The position numbers and the translations under genes were made by a program. Below the pieces are notes generated by a model. That model searched no databases, had not been told where the DNA came from, and saw only the letters and a list, made by a program, of their open reading frames with translations. A stretch of 26,251 nucleotides of DNA from Hydrogenimonas sp. (GTDB taxonomy: Bacteria > Campylobacterota > Campylobacteria > Campylobacterales > Hydrogenimonadaceae): positions 1 to 26,251 of the forward strand of contig WGAW01000085.1 of the NCBI GenBank assembly GCA_015494675.1, given 5' to 3'. This document shows, piece by piece, positions 7,763 through 16,800 of the stretch (positions are counted from its first letter, which is position 1; every line of letters starts with the position of its first letter).

Positions 7763-9228
7763 TCAACACTGAAATTGCACCGCGATGGGACCCGGTTTCT
7801 GCAGCTCTTTGATGCGCTCTTGCGCCAGATAGGTGTCGAACGGAGCATCGATATATAGAACTTCGTTGTCGTATCCTGCTTTGATGTGCCCATATGCTCT
7901 TGAAATATGGATGGTCTGTGCGAGAGAGACGATGTAGCTGAGCCAGGTGAGGGTGTCGTCGTCCGGAAGAAGTTTTTTGTAAGGCTTTGTGAAGCTGCTT
8001 TTGGGAAGACGCCGTTTGTTGAAACGGATTAGAGTGGCTATGAGGATCATATCTTCATGTGAGAAACCGTAGTCAAGATCGTTTAGAGCCATATAGGCGC
8101 TATGCTTATGGTAGCCGTAAAAATCGAGTCTCGTACCGATTTGGGAGAGTTTTGCGGCAGTCTGTAGGTGGTTCAGAAGATTTTCCGGCAGCCCGAACGG
8201 CTCCTGCAGGGCTTTGAATAGAGCCGTCGCGGTAGAAGCGATATTTGATGCGAGTCTGGGATCGGTGCAGAATCGATCCAGAAGGCCTCTTACGCTTGGA
8301 TTGAAGTTTGCGGGAAAGAGATGGTTGCTGTTTCGCAGCAGATCGCTTAGAAAAACTCCCTCTCTGACACCCGCTCCGCTGGTGATCACCTCTTTTGCCG
8401 AAACCCTATCCAGCACTTTCATTAAAATAAGGGCTCCCGGTCGGATCGTATCGAGTCTATCCTTCTTTATGCCGTATTTTGTCAGCTTTAGTACCGAAGC
8501 CTCCACCACCTTTTTCAGAAACCTTCTCTCCCGCTCCAGGTCGTATCTGAAGGCGTGAATCTTATCGACGCTATAGTCGTTTCTCTGCATAATCGCTTTG
8601 GCGATCGCCCTGGCGGTTCCGCCTATTCCGACCGCGATCTCGCTTATGAAGTTTTCAGGAACGGTCTCGAGTATCTCCTCTATATAGGCTTCTGTCTCTT
8701 CAAGCGGTCTCTTTTTGTCGAAAAAGAGCTCTTTGAGACGTACGGTTCCCAGCTTCATGGAGTGTACGGCTACGACTCTTTTGTCCCTTATAAGTGCAAG
8801 ATCGGTAGAGCCGCCTCCTATATCGATGCTTACGGCGTTCGTGACAGGGAGTAGGTTTGCAGCCGCCAGACCTCCAAGATAGGCCTCCCTCTCACCGTCG
8901 ATCACTTTGATTTTCAGACCCAACTCTTTTTTTGCACGCATAATGAACTCTTTGCGGTTCGGAGCGTCTCGCACCGCAGATGTGGCTACACATAGAATTT
9001 TTCGTGCTTTGAGATTTTTTGCGATCGTAAGAAAGTTTGAGAGCGCGCGGCAGGCCCTATCCATCGCCGCAGGCTGAAGATTTCCCTCTTTTTCGTACGC
9101 GCCTTCGGATATCCTGACGCGGCTTCTGGTTTCGTTAAGAAGGTAGAAACCGTAACGGCTGGTGCGCTCGAACACCACCATCCTGGCCGAGTTGGAGCCG
9201 ATGTCGATGACGGCGGTGCGTTTGGCCA

Positions 9229-9229
<1 letters not shown>
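7763..9229 (-). CDS. ppx: Ppx/GppA family exopolyphosphatase / guanosine pentaphosphatase
   Basis: This 488-residue protein belongs to the actin-fold Ppx/GppA family, which releases phosphate from polyphosphate or converts pppGpp to ppGpp. The phosphate-binding loop is D9-I-G-S-N13, the acidic I-D-G-E-R-E motif (about 110-115) supplies the catalytic glutamate, and the second nucleotide loop is I-D-I-G-G-G-S-T-D (135-143). The C-terminal part, about 310-488, is helical with an HD-domain-like layout, as in long family members. I chose the ATG at 9229, which shares one base with the ferredoxin stop (TGATG). A TTG one codon upstream is in frame but less likely. The protein cannot be assigned to polyphosphate or pppGpp from sequence alone. 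Confidence 0.9.
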
Positions 9230-9528
<299 letters not shown>

Positions 9529-9576
9529 TTAGCCAATACTTAAAAACATCTGGCTCCAATCGGATGATTTTTGTTA

Positions 9577-9633
9577 AAGAAAAAATAATTGCCGTTTGGA
9601 GCGGCATAGATGTGACTTGATGCCGAAAAACGG
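9577..9633 (-). terminator. Likely terminator after the sensor kinase gene
   Basis: On the minus strand an outer stem CCGTTT/AAACGG (9628-9633 with 9592-9597) encloses an inner stem CGGCAT/ATGCCG (9620-9625 with 9602-9607). An AATTATTTTTTCT tract follows within about 13 bases. The structure lies 14 bases after the kinase stop codon, between it and the ferredoxin gene. The T-run is a little distant from the stem, so efficiency is uncertain. Confidence 0.4.
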
Positions 9634-9646
9634 ACGATAAAGGAGG

Positions 9647-10966
9647 CTATCGCACGTTGGGAAGCTCACACTGGGGTGTCGTCGTGAAGATGAGCGTCGC
9701 GATGGTCCCGCTCTTTCCGTCGGTCCTGTTTTTCAATGAGATTCGTGCACCCATGGCATCGGCAGCCGACTTTGCCAGAAATAGTCCCAGCCCGGCTCCC
9801 GGAGCATTGCCTACCCTTTTGAATGGTGCAAAGAGGTCTATCGACTCGTCTATACCCGGGCCTTCGTCGATAACTTCGAGCTTTATTCTGTTTTCGTCAA
9901 GAAGCCTGGTTTTGAGAAGTATGGTTTTGCCTTCCGGTGTAAATTTGATCGCATTTTGAAGAAAGTTTTGTAAAATCTGGTTCAGCAGAGTTGTCTGAAT
10001 CAGTCCTGTCAATGAGTCGGGTTCAAGATCAAGAACAAGTTCTCTCTTCTCCGATTTTGCCAGAAGGGTGAAGTCCTCCCCTTTTTCACGGATAAAATCG
10101 ATTATATCTACCTGTTGGGGGAGTTCGAAGTGTGCCCCCTCGAGTCGTCCGATCTCGAGTATGGAGCCTATCATCTGGTTTAGCTCCAGTATCGTCTTGT
10201 TCGAAAGCTGGAGAGCCTCTATATACTTTTCCGGTTCGCGCCGTTTTATCAGTGTGACGTCATTTTTGAGCTTCATGACGTTTAGCGGAGTTTTCAACTC
10301 ATGTGCGGCGCCGATAAAGAGCTCTTTTTGGTACTTCACGAATGTCTGTATCCTATTTATAAGGCGGTTTATGGATTCACCGAGGGGTACGAACTCTTCC
10401 GGTAGTTCTCTTATGTTTACGGTAGTAAGAAAATTCTCGTTTAGAGTCGAAAGTTTTTTGCTCAAACGTGTGATCGGAACCAGAAGCATCGCCGAGAGTC
10501 CGAACGCATATAGAACGATAAGTATGAGGCTTATGAGGTTTATGACGATTATTGAGCGCAGAATCTTTTTGAGCATCTTCGCCATGCCGGTTATATCTTT
10601 CGTCATGAGAAGATAGGTCTGCTCCTTGAAGTTGTATGGGTAGATCAGCTCAAGATAGAACCTTCCGTTCTCTTTGCGCTCGCGCCACTCGATAGAGCTG
10701 TAGAAACGGTGGGGTGCTCCAATCACTTCAGCGCTTATCTGAAGGGCGTTTTTCAGGTTTTTTGCATCTATTTTCTCGCCCTCTTTGTAATTCGGAAAGG
10801 TTCTTACTATATAGCGGGCCTGATTGACGAGCTCCTGTGACAGCTCATCGTAAAGCGACTGTTTTATGTATGTATAGAGCATAGTGGAAAATATGATAAG
10901 CAGTATCGAAGAGGCGATAATGAGCTGTGTAAGAAACTGATTTCGGATACTGCGATTTCCGCCCAT
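9647..10966 (-). CDS. Membrane sensor histidine kinase
   Basis: This 439-residue kinase has a membrane helix at about 13-33, a short extracytoplasmic sensor region (34-135) and a second helix at 138-162. A HAMP-like linker runs to about 210. The dimerisation/phosphoacceptor box G219-A-A-H222-E-L-K-T-P carries the autophosphorylated histidine. The ATP-binding domain has the N-box (N334, N338), the G1 box D367-E-G-P-G-I and the G2 box G390-A-G-L-G-L. All catalytic motifs are present. It lies downstream of the OmpR-type regulator on the same strand and is its likely partner, although 129 untranslated bases separate them. AAAGGTG before the ATG is a strong independent ribosome site. The stimulus cannot be read from the sequence. 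Confidence 0.92.
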   Translation of the reverse strand: MGGNRSIRNQFLTQLIIASSILLIIFSTMLYTYIKQSLYDELSQELVNQARYIVRTFPNYKEGEKIDAKNLKNALQISAEVIGAPHRFYSSIEWRERKENGRFYLELIYPYNFKEQTYLLMTKDITGMAKMLKKILRSIIVINLISLILIVLYAFGLSAMLLVPITRLSKKLSTLNENFLTTVNIRELPEEFVPLGESINRLINRIQTFVKYQKELFIGAAHELKTPLNVMKLKNDVTLIKRREPEKYIEALQLSNKTILELNQMIGSILEIGRLEGAHFELPQQVDIIDFIREKGEDFTLLAKSEKRELVLDLEPDSLTGLIQTTLLNQILQNFLQNAIKFTPEGKTILLKTRLLDENRIKLEVIDEGPGIDESIDLFAPFKRVGNAPGAGLGLFLAKSAADAMGARISLKNRTDGKSGTIATLIFTTTPQCELPNVR

Positions 10967-11095
10967 CGATCACCTTTGGAGTGGAGAGTTCAGGAAGAGA
11001 TTTCCAGATTTAGTGAAGCATTTACGGCTCAGGGCCGGCTATCTGCGCATAGAGCCCGAAACCGGCACTGAACCGGCCGGCTTTTTTGCGGAACC

Positions 11096-11776
11096 CTACT
11101 CTTCGCTCTTCTTTTGCGGATAGCAGAAGCGGTATCCGCGTCTGCGTACCGTCTCTATGGTCTGAATACCGAGAGGTTTATCCATCTTCTGTCTTATCTG
11201 GTTTATAGCAACTTCGATAACGTTCGGTGTTACCAGTTCCGGCTCTTCCCAGATAGCATCGAGCAGTTGCTCTTTCGAGACTATCTCTTCTCGGTGGCGC
11301 GCAAGGTGAGTGAGAACTTCGAAGGGTTTGCCCTTGAGCTCTATCTCTTTTCCGCGGTATACAACCTTCTCTTCTTGGGGGTTGATACTAAGGTCGTCTA
11401 TCTCTATAACATTGCTTCCGCCGAATCTGAGGCGTGCCTTGATACGGGCGATAAGGACATCGAAGTCGAAAGGTTTTTTGATGTAGTCGTCCGCACCGGC
11501 CTCAAGCGCCTCTATTTCGCTCTCTTTGTCATCTCTGGCCGAGAGTATGATGACCGCCGTTTTCGGATTGTTCTGTTTAGCCTTCTGGATAAGTTCGAGC
11601 CCGTTACCGTCGGGCAGCATCCAGTCGGCAAGAATCAGATCGTAGTTTCTTATATCCAGATAGTAATCGCCGTCTTTGAAGTTTTCAGCCGAATCTGTCT
11701 GATAGTTGAATTCGTTCAGTCCTTCGGAGAGGGTCTTGTTGACGGTGGTTTCATCTTCTACAATCAGTATACGCAT
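11096..11776 (-). CDS. OmpR/PhoB family response regulator
   Basis: This 226-residue regulator has a receiver domain (1-115) with the acidic pocket E7-D8, the phosphoacceptor D51 in L-I-L-A-D-W-M-L-P-D-G and the conserved K101 in Y-I-K-K-P-F. A winged-helix DNA-binding domain occupies about 128-222 and ends in the typical R-R-G-Y-R-F. It would be phosphorylated by the kinase encoded just downstream. Regulator-first order with its own promoter fits autoregulation, although no repeated binding site is obvious upstream. AAGGACC is the ribosome site. Target genes are unknown. Confidence 0.94.
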   Translation of the reverse strand: MRILIVEDETTVNKTLSEGLNEFNYQTDSAENFKDGDYYLDIRNYDLILADWMLPDGNGLELIQKAKQNNPKTAVIILSARDDKESEIEALEAGADDYIKKPFDFDVLIARIKARLRFGGSNVIEIDDLSINPQEEKVVYRGKEIELKGKPFEVLTHLARHREEIVSKEQLLDAIWEEPELVTPNVIEVAINQIRQKMDKPLGIQTIETVRRRGYRFCYPQKKSEE

Positions 11777-11811
11777 GGTATAAGGTCCTTGTGGTGTGAA
11801 ATTTAAGCGGG

Positions 11812-11840
11812 ATTATAGCATATTTTTAGCTAAATTTAAA
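11812..11840 (-). promoter_or_regulatory. Promoter of the two-component operon
   Basis: On the minus strand TTTAAA (11835-11840), a 17-base A/T-rich spacer and a perfect TATAAT (11812-11817) give a transcription start near 11805, about 29 bases before the regulator ATG. A/T-rich spacers with a weak -35 are typical of sigma-70 promoters in Campylobacterota. Confidence 0.65.
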
Positions 11841-11857
11841 CTCTTTTTCAAAAATTT

Positions 11858-12187
11858 TTAAAGAAAGGAGCGGAAATCTGAGACGCAAACGCGACAATTC
11901 GGGAGAATGTCGGGTTTCGAGATCGCGATCTCGATCGTCTCTATTTGAGAGAACTTTTCTCTCATTTTACGAAAAAGTTCCTCGAGAGCATCCTCGATAA
12001 GGAGAAACTCTCCATCTTTGACGGTAGTTTCCAGGACCTCTGCGGCTTTAGCGTAGTCGATATACTCCCCATTCCTGTAGCTATATACTATTTCACAGTC
12101 GATTTCGATCGTCTGGGGAGTTGTCCGTTCGAAATCCAGAACTCCCAGAATCGCTTCGAATCTGAGAGTTCCGATCGAAATCTTCAC
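11858..12187 (-). CDS. folB: Dihydroneopterin aldolase (folate biosynthesis)
   Basis: This 109-residue enzyme cleaves 7,8-dihydroneopterin to 6-hydroxymethyl-dihydropterin and glycolaldehyde. Family features are the opening V-K-I-S-I-G-T-L-R-F-E-A-I-L-G-V-L-D-F-E-R (small tunnel fold), the substrate-site glutamate in L-I-E65-D-A-L and the catalytic lysine K91 in A-I-S-K-P. I chose the GTG at 12187, which overlaps the plsY stop as GTGA. The frame remains open further upstream to 12394, but that extension runs through plsY in another frame and has no family resemblance. Length is normal with this start. Confidence 0.9.
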   Translation of the reverse strand: MKISIGTLRFEAILGVLDFERTTPQTIEIDCEIVYSYRNGEYIDYAKAAEVLETTVKDGEFLLIEDALEELFRKMREKFSQIETIEIAISKPDILPNCRVCVSDFRSFL

Positions 12188-12810
12188 GCTACCTTGGCCT
12201 CTTTGCCGGTTAGAAGGCGAGCAATATTCGGTATATGTTTGTAAACCACTATGATCGCTATGATCCAGATTGGGGCGTGCGAATGAATATTCGGTACGTC
12301 CGGGTAAATTATGTAGCTGGCTACGATGAATACGATCAGCGCTCCGAGCGACGCGAGCGAGGATATGCGCAGAGTTTTCCCGAGTATATACCATGCGGCC
12401 AACGCTATCGCCGCCACCATAGGCATCATGAAGGCCAGGACCCCGACGCCCGTGGCGACACCCTTGCCCCCTTCGAACATCAGGTAGGGACTGAAGCAGT
12501 GGCCGGCTACGGCAAGCACCGCGATGGCCCAGAGCGTGGCATCCGGCATGCCGGAGAGTTTGGCTGCAAGCAGTACCGCCACACCTTTGAGCGCATCGAG
12601 GATAACTGTGGCTACGGCAAGCTTTTTGGCAAGTTTAGGATTTTTCTCCTTGACGACCCTGAGGACATTTGTCGCTCCGATACTCCGACTGCCGCTCTCT
12701 TTGATATCGACTCCGGCGAAAATCTTGGCCAGAATGAGACCGAACGGTATTCCTCCGATCAAAAATGCCGCGAGATAAAATATGATGTTGGGATTAGTCA
12801 GAAAATCCAT
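12184..12810 (-). CDS. plsY: Acyl-phosphate:glycerol-3-phosphate acyltransferase
   Basis: This 208-residue integral membrane enzyme makes lysophosphatidate from acyl-phosphate, the first committed step of membrane phospholipid synthesis. All three PlsY motifs are present: S39-G-S-R-S-I-G-A-T-N-V-L-R51; G103-H-C-F-S-P-Y with G-G-K-G-V-A-T (114-120); and Y-K-H-I-P-N-I-A-R-L near the C-terminus. Four to five hydrophobic segments (about 8-30, 63-83, 91-110, 122-143 and 150-195) fit the family topology. It heads a two-gene operon with folB and is divergent from nadA. AAAGG about 6 bases before the ATG is the ribosome site. Confidence 0.95.
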   Translation of the reverse strand: MDFLTNPNIIFYLAAFLIGGIPFGLILAKIFAGVDIKESGSRSIGATNVLRVVKEKNPKLAKKLAVATVILDALKGVAVLLAAKLSGMPDATLWAIAVLAVAGHCFSPYLMFEGGKGVATGVGVLAFMMPMVAAIALAAWYILGKTLRISSLASLGALIVFIVASYIIYPDVPNIHSHAPIWIIAIIVVYKHIPNIARLLTGKEAKVA

Positions 12811-12828
12811 AGTGACCTTTTATGGTAA

Positions 12829-12843
12829 AATTGCGCAATTATA
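12829..12843. promoter_or_regulatory. plsY -10 box overlapping a perfect 12-base palindrome
   Basis: A TATAAT on the minus strand (12838-12843) would start plsY transcription near 12831. The perfect palindrome AATTGCGCAATT covers 12829-12840, overlapping this box and the start point. It lies upstream of the TAGAAT/TAAAAT stretch (12842-12851) that probably serves nadA on the plus strand. It could be an operator acting on both genes; no regulator is identified. Confidence 0.4.
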
Positions 12844-12880
12844 GAATAAAATCGGTTACAACACCATTAAGGATAGCTAT

Positions 12881-13873
12881 TTGCAACAGCAGGAACTCAA
12901 AGAGAAGATTGCCGAACTAAGAGAGAGGCTGCCGGTTACAATAGTAGCCCACTACTATCAGCGTGACGAAGTGTTCGAACTGGCCGACATCACCGGCGAC
13001 AGCCTGGAGCTTGCCCGGCGCTGCAAGGCGGACGAGCGTGAATGGGTTCTCTTTTGCGGCGTGGGATTCATGGGCCAGAGTGTCAAGGTCATCGCTCCCC
13101 ACAAGAGGGTAGCGATGCCTAAGATCGCCTGCTGCGCCATGGCCAGGATGATAGACCGGCAGTGTTACGACGAATCGGTGGAGTTTTTACAAAAGCACGG
13201 CATCAAAGAGTCCGACGTGCTGCCTATTACCTATATAAATTCGAGTGCCGAGGTCAAAGCGAGTGTAGCGAAGATGGGCGGTATGGTCTGCACAAGCTCC
13301 AACGCCTACAAAATCATAGAGAAGGGGCTTGGAAGCGGTAAAAAAATTCTCTTCGTGCCGGATCGCTGCCTGGGGCAGAATATCGCCAATATGATGGGGC
13401 TTCGTTCATGCGTGATAGGAGACGGAAAAGATCCCAACGAAGCCGATATCATCTGCTACAACGGCTTCTGCTCCGTCCATCAGCTATTTACCGTCGACGA
13501 TGTAAACTTCTACCGAAAGCGCTACCCCGGCATAAAGATCGCGGTTCACCCGGAGTGCGACCCGTCGGTAGTGGCCGTAAGCGACTTCTGCGGCTCTACC
13601 AGCCAGCTCATAAAATATGTAAACGAACTTCCCGAAGATCAGAAGGTTGCGGTAGGGACCGAATACAACCTCGTCCACAGGATGCGCGACAAAAACATTT
13701 ATGTGCTCTCTTCGACCAAGCCGGAGTGCCCCACAATGAACGAGACGACGCTCGAAGATGTCTACAATACGCTTGTGGCAATAGAGAAAAACGAGGTGCC
13801 GACAGAGATATTCGTAGACGAGGATACGGCGAAGTGGGCAAATATCGCCCTCGAAAGAATGCTGGCGTTATGA
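12881..13873 (+). CDS. nadA: Quinolinate synthase A
   Basis: This 330-residue [4Fe-4S] enzyme condenses iminoaspartate with dihydroxyacetone phosphate to quinolinate in de novo NAD synthesis. Signature segments are V-A-H-Y-Y-Q-R-D-E (22-30), G-D-S-L-E-L-A (39-45), C-T-S-S-N-A (137-142), F-V-P-D-R-C-L-G-Q-N (158-167), H-P-E-C (223-226) and G-S-T-S-Q-L-I. Cluster ligands are most likely C84 or C85, C197 (in F-C-S-V-H) and C283 (in E-C-P-T-M). The spacing C197 to C283 equals that of the Thermotoga enzyme as I recall it, while the part before C197 is about 25 residues longer. Translation starts at a TTG preceded by AAGGA; no ATG or GTG lies nearby in frame. It overlaps nadC by 4 bases (ATGA). No nadB (aspartate oxidase or dehydrogenase) is in the window. 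Confidence 0.94.
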   Translation: MQQQELKEKIAELRERLPVTIVAHYYQRDEVFELADITGDSLELARRCKADEREWVLFCGVGFMGQSVKVIAPHKRVAMPKIACCAMARMIDRQCYDESVEFLQKHGIKESDVLPITYINSSAEVKASVAKMGGMVCTSSNAYKIIEKGLGSGKKILFVPDRCLGQNIANMMGLRSCVIGDGKDPNEADIICYNGFCSVHQLFTVDDVNFYRKRYPGIKIAVHPECDPSVVAVSDFCGSTSQLIKYVNELPEDQKVAVGTEYNLVHRMRDKNIYVLSSTKPECPTMNETTLEDVYNTLVAIEKNEVPTEIFVDEDTAKWANIALERMLAL

Positions 13874-14691
13874 TAATAGAAGAGTTCGTAAAAGAGGTAC
13901 TGCTCGAAGATATAGGCCGCGGCGACCTTTTCGGGCGCGTCGCGCCCAAAAGGGCAGCGACGGCGGAGGTGATCGCCAAGAGCGACGGTTTGGTTGCCGG
14001 CAAGCCCTACCTCGAGGCGCTCGCGCGCTTCTGCGGGTTGAACCTCTACTGGCTCAAAAAAGATGGTGAGAGGTTTGTCAGGGGCGATACGATCCTGAAA
14101 GTGGAGGGCGGTGCGGCCGATCTTCTGGCTGCGGAGCGTACGCTTTTGAATATGCTTCTTCACGCCAGTTCCATCGCCACGCAGGTGAGACCTTATGTCG
14201 AGGCTCTCGAGGGAACCCGGGTACTGCTTCTGGATACCAGAAAGACCCGTCCAATGCTGCGCAATTTCGAGAAGTATGCCGTACGCGTGGGAGGAGCCGT
14301 AAACCACCGGATGGGGCTTGACGATGCGCTTATGCTAAAAGATACCCATCTGAGTCTCATAGACGATCTCGACTCTTTTATCCGGCGTGCGAGGCGCAAA
14401 ATACCTTTTACGACGAAGATCGAGATAGAGTGCGAGAGTGTAGAGGCCGCCGCGAAAGCGATGGATGTCGGGGCCGATATCGTGATGTGCGACAATATGC
14501 AGACAGATCATATAAAAGAGGTGGTCCTCTACAGAAACGACAACTATCCGGGGACTCTGGTAGAAGCGAGCGGAAACATCACTCTCGAAAACATAAGAGA
14601 GGTGGCCAAGACGGGTATAGACGCCATAAGCTCCGGGAGTATAATACATCAATCGAGGTGGATAGACCTCTCCATGAAGATCGTTACCTGA
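13870..14691 (+). CDS. nadC: Nicotinate-nucleotide pyrophosphorylase (carboxylating)
   Basis: This 273-residue enzyme converts quinolinate and PRPP to nicotinate mononucleotide, the step after NadA. Key segments are A-E-R-T-L-L-N-M-L (88-96), the active-site D122-T-R-K-T-R-P128, V-N-H-R-M-G-L-D-D-A-L-M-L-K-D-T-H (144-160) and the phosphate-binding end of the barrel, E-A-S-G-N-I-T followed by I-S-S-G-S. Length is normal. The ATG at 13870 overlaps the nadA stop as ATGA, so the two enzymes are coupled. The frame is open upstream through nadA, but that extension does not look like protein of this family. Confidence 0.96.
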   Translation: MIIEEFVKEVLLEDIGRGDLFGRVAPKRAATAEVIAKSDGLVAGKPYLEALARFCGLNLYWLKKDGERFVRGDTILKVEGGAADLLAAERTLLNMLLHASSIATQVRPYVEALEGTRVLLLDTRKTRPMLRNFEKYAVRVGGAVNHRMGLDDALMLKDTHLSLIDDLDSFIRRARRKIPFTTKIEIECESVEAAAKAMDVGADIVMCDNMQTDHIKEVVLYRNDNYPGTLVEASGNITLENIREVAKTGIDAISSGSIIHQSRWIDLSMKIVT

Positions 14692-14756
14692 CGATTTTGG
14701 CGATTCGATCGGGTCTATCCGTAAACAATGCGTACCCTCCCGTGATGGAGTAGAAG

Positions 14757-15812
14757 ATGGCCGACGATCTCGAAAAGACAGAAGAACCCACTCCCAAAAA
14801 GATAGAAGACGCGAAAAAAGAGGGAAACGTTCCAAGAAGCATGGATACTTCCGGCTTCATAACCCTTCTTGTTGCGGTTATTACGGTAACGGCGCTCTTT
14901 TCGTGGATTATGGATCGTCTCGAGTCGCTCTATCGCTACTATACACACTTTTTCGGCGTCGAGCTCACTCCTACACTGATGGTAGAGATAGCGACCTACA
15001 CTATAGTGCAGGTCGCCATAATCGTTCTTCCTCTCGCTTTGCCGGTGGCTATCGCGGGAATGCTTGCGGCGTGGGTTCAGTTCGGATTTCTCTTCACGAC
15101 CAAACCGCTGGTCCCCGATCTTACCAAAATAGACCCGATAAAGGGTGCCAAGAACCTCTTTTCACTGAAGAAGCTGGTGGAAGGTGCGAAGATAACGATG
15201 AAGGTGGCTGCGGTATTCGTCGTGGCCTTTTCGGTATTTTTGGGCTTCATAGAGGAGCTGGTATCGGTATCCCGCGCGCAGATACTCCAGCAGACGGCAT
15301 GGCTCGGCGAGAGGGCACTGATACTGGCGGCCGTGATGCTCGTGCTGCTTCTTGTGCTTGCGCTCGTAGATCTACTTTTTGTGCGTTACAACTACTTCAA
15401 GGGTCTTAGGATGTCCAAGCAGGAGATCAAGGACGAGATCAAGCAGATGGAGGGGAATCCGGAGATAAAGGCCAAAATACGCCAAATTCAGATGGAGATG
15501 GCCAGAAAAAGGATGCTGGCGGAAGTTCCCAATGCCGATGTAGTCATAACCAACCCGACGCACTATGCGGTCGCTCTAAAATATGACGAGTCTAAGTCTA
15601 ACGCTCCGAAAGTGGTGGCGAAAGGGGCCGATCTGATCGCCTTGAAGATTCGCGAAATCGCAAGAGAGAGCGGGGTACAGATAGTAGAGAACCCGCCGCT
15701 TGCAAGGGAGCTCTACAAGCATGTCGAGATCGATATGGAGGTTCCGGAACGGTTCTATCATGCGGTTGCCGAGGTATTGGCCTTTGTTTACAAAAGCAAA
15801 AGGGCTCTTTGA
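14757..15812 (+). CDS. flhB: Flagellar type III export switch protein FlhB
   Basis: This 351-residue membrane protein of the flagellar export gate switches substrate from rod/hook to filament proteins. The start E-K-T-E-E-P-T-P-K-K-I-E-D-A-K-K-E-G (6-23) is the classic FlhB/YscU leader. Four hydrophobic segments lie near 33-51, 80-110, 148-168 and 186-208. The cytoplasmic domain contains the self-cleaving motif N266-P-T-H269, followed by Y-A-V-A-L. The flagellar rather than injectisome type is favoured by the leader and by the absence of other secretion genes. It follows nadC after 65 bases with GGAG 6 bases before the ATG, and no other flagellar gene is in the window. Confidence 0.95.
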   Translation: MADDLEKTEEPTPKKIEDAKKEGNVPRSMDTSGFITLLVAVITVTALFSWIMDRLESLYRYYTHFFGVELTPTLMVEIATYTIVQVAIIVLPLALPVAIAGMLAAWVQFGFLFTTKPLVPDLTKIDPIKGAKNLFSLKKLVEGAKITMKVAAVFVVAFSVFLGFIEELVSVSRAQILQQTAWLGERALILAAVMLVLLLVLALVDLLFVRYNYFKGLRMSKQEIKDEIKQMEGNPEIKAKIRQIQMEMARKRMLAEVPNADVVITNPTHYAVALKYDESKSNAPKVVAKGADLIALKIREIARESGVQIVENPPLARELYKHVEIDMEVPERFYHAVAEVLAFVYKSKRAL

Positions 15813-15837
15813 CCTTTTTTTGGATAAAATCTCCTCC

Positions 15838-16800
15838 ATGATAGAAAAAGCACTATATTCAGAGGCGAAAGAGCGCATCGAGAGAAGTCGCCATATAACG
15901 GTTGTAGGTCATCTGAACCCGGATGCCGACGCACTTGGAACCGGACTGGGACTGTGGCGGGTACTTAAAACACTCTCAAAGCGTGTAGATGTGGTTTTCA
16001 GAAGCACTCCCCTGCCTCAAAACCTCTCGTTTCTGCCCGGTTTCGAAAAGATACGCACAGATCTCAACCCCAAAAGCGATCTGCTCGTGAGCGTGGATTG
16101 CGGCAGTTTCGACAGGCTCGGTATAAGCAAGCCTCCGAACGCGTTTTTGATAAACATCGACCACCACCGCAGTAATACGCGATATGGAGACATCAATATA
16201 GTGGAGCCGGAGTTCGCCAGCGCCTCGGAAGTCGCTTTCAGGCTGGTAAAAGAGGCCGAGTGGCCGGTTCCCGAAGAGTCTGCCGTAAACTTCTACGCCG
16301 CACTTCTGAGCGATACCGGCTTTTTCGGGTACGAGGGAGTCAACGGCCGAGTTTTCGATTTTGCAAAGGAGCTTTTGGCCCTCGGTGCGGATGCCGAGTG
16401 GACCGCGCGGATGCTCAGGGAGAATCAGCCTCTGAGCAAGCTTCGTCTGCTGCCGAAAGTCTTGCAGACGCTAAGGCTCTATCTGCAGGGTAGAGCGGCG
16501 GGGCTCGATGTAACGATGCAGATGTTGAAAGAGTCGGGAGCGACGGTGAACGAAACCGACGATATGGTCAACTACGCCCGCTCGCTTGCGACCGTCGAGG
16601 TCGGTTTTCTGATTAGAGAGGAGAGTGACGGCTCTCTGAAAGTTTCGCTTCGCTCGAAGAGCCGAGCGGATGTGAGCAGAATCGCTGTAAGATTCGGCGG
16701 CGGAGGGCATATCAGGGCGGCAGGTTTCAGTGTGAGAGATATGGAACGGAGCGTGCTGAAAGAGAGGGTGCTTAAGATGATCGAAGAGGAGTTGGAGTGA
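15838..16800 (+). CDS. DHH/DHHA1 phosphoesterase (NrnA/RecJ-like)
   Basis: This 320-residue protein has the manganese-binding DHH motifs H25-L-N-P-D29-A-D31-A-L-G, V-S-V-D87-C-G and I-D108-H-H110, then a DHHA1 substrate-binding domain with F-G-G-G-G-H291-I-R-A-A-G-F. Proteins of this size and motif set (NrnA, or bifunctional oligoribonuclease/pAp phosphatase) degrade 2- to 5-base RNA pieces, pAp or cyclic dinucleotide products. Which substrate is used cannot be seen. The ATG at 15838 is placed at the first residue that aligns with the family. The frame is open upstream to 15700, inside flhB, which I reject. It overlaps the M23 peptidase gene by 4 bases (GTGA). Confidence 0.87.
   Translation: MIEKALYSEAKERIERSRHITVVGHLNPDADALGTGLGLWRVLKTLSKRVDVVFRSTPLPQNLSFLPGFEKIRTDLNPKSDLLVSVDCGSFDRLGISKPPNAFLINIDHHRSNTRYGDINIVEPEFASASEVAFRLVKEAEWPVPEESAVNFYAALLSDTGFFGYEGVNGRVFDFAKELLALGADAEWTARMLRENQPLSKLRLLPKVLQTLRLYLQGRAAGLDVTMQMLKESGATVNETDDMVNYARSLATVEVGFLIREESDGSLKVSLRSKSRADVSRIAVRFGGGGHIRAAGFSVRDMERSVLKERVLKMIEEELE

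Noticed and set aside
11040..11085. G/C-rich inverted repeats followed by TTTTTT on the plus strand between the regulator and kinase genes
   Set aside because: Both genes are on the minus strand, so the T-run faces the wrong way; the nearby stem is only four pairs and the longer one needs a large loop.
12188..12394. N-terminal extension of folB up to 12394
   Set aside because: It runs within plsY in another frame with no family resemblance; the GTG overlapping the plsY stop gives a normal-length FolB.
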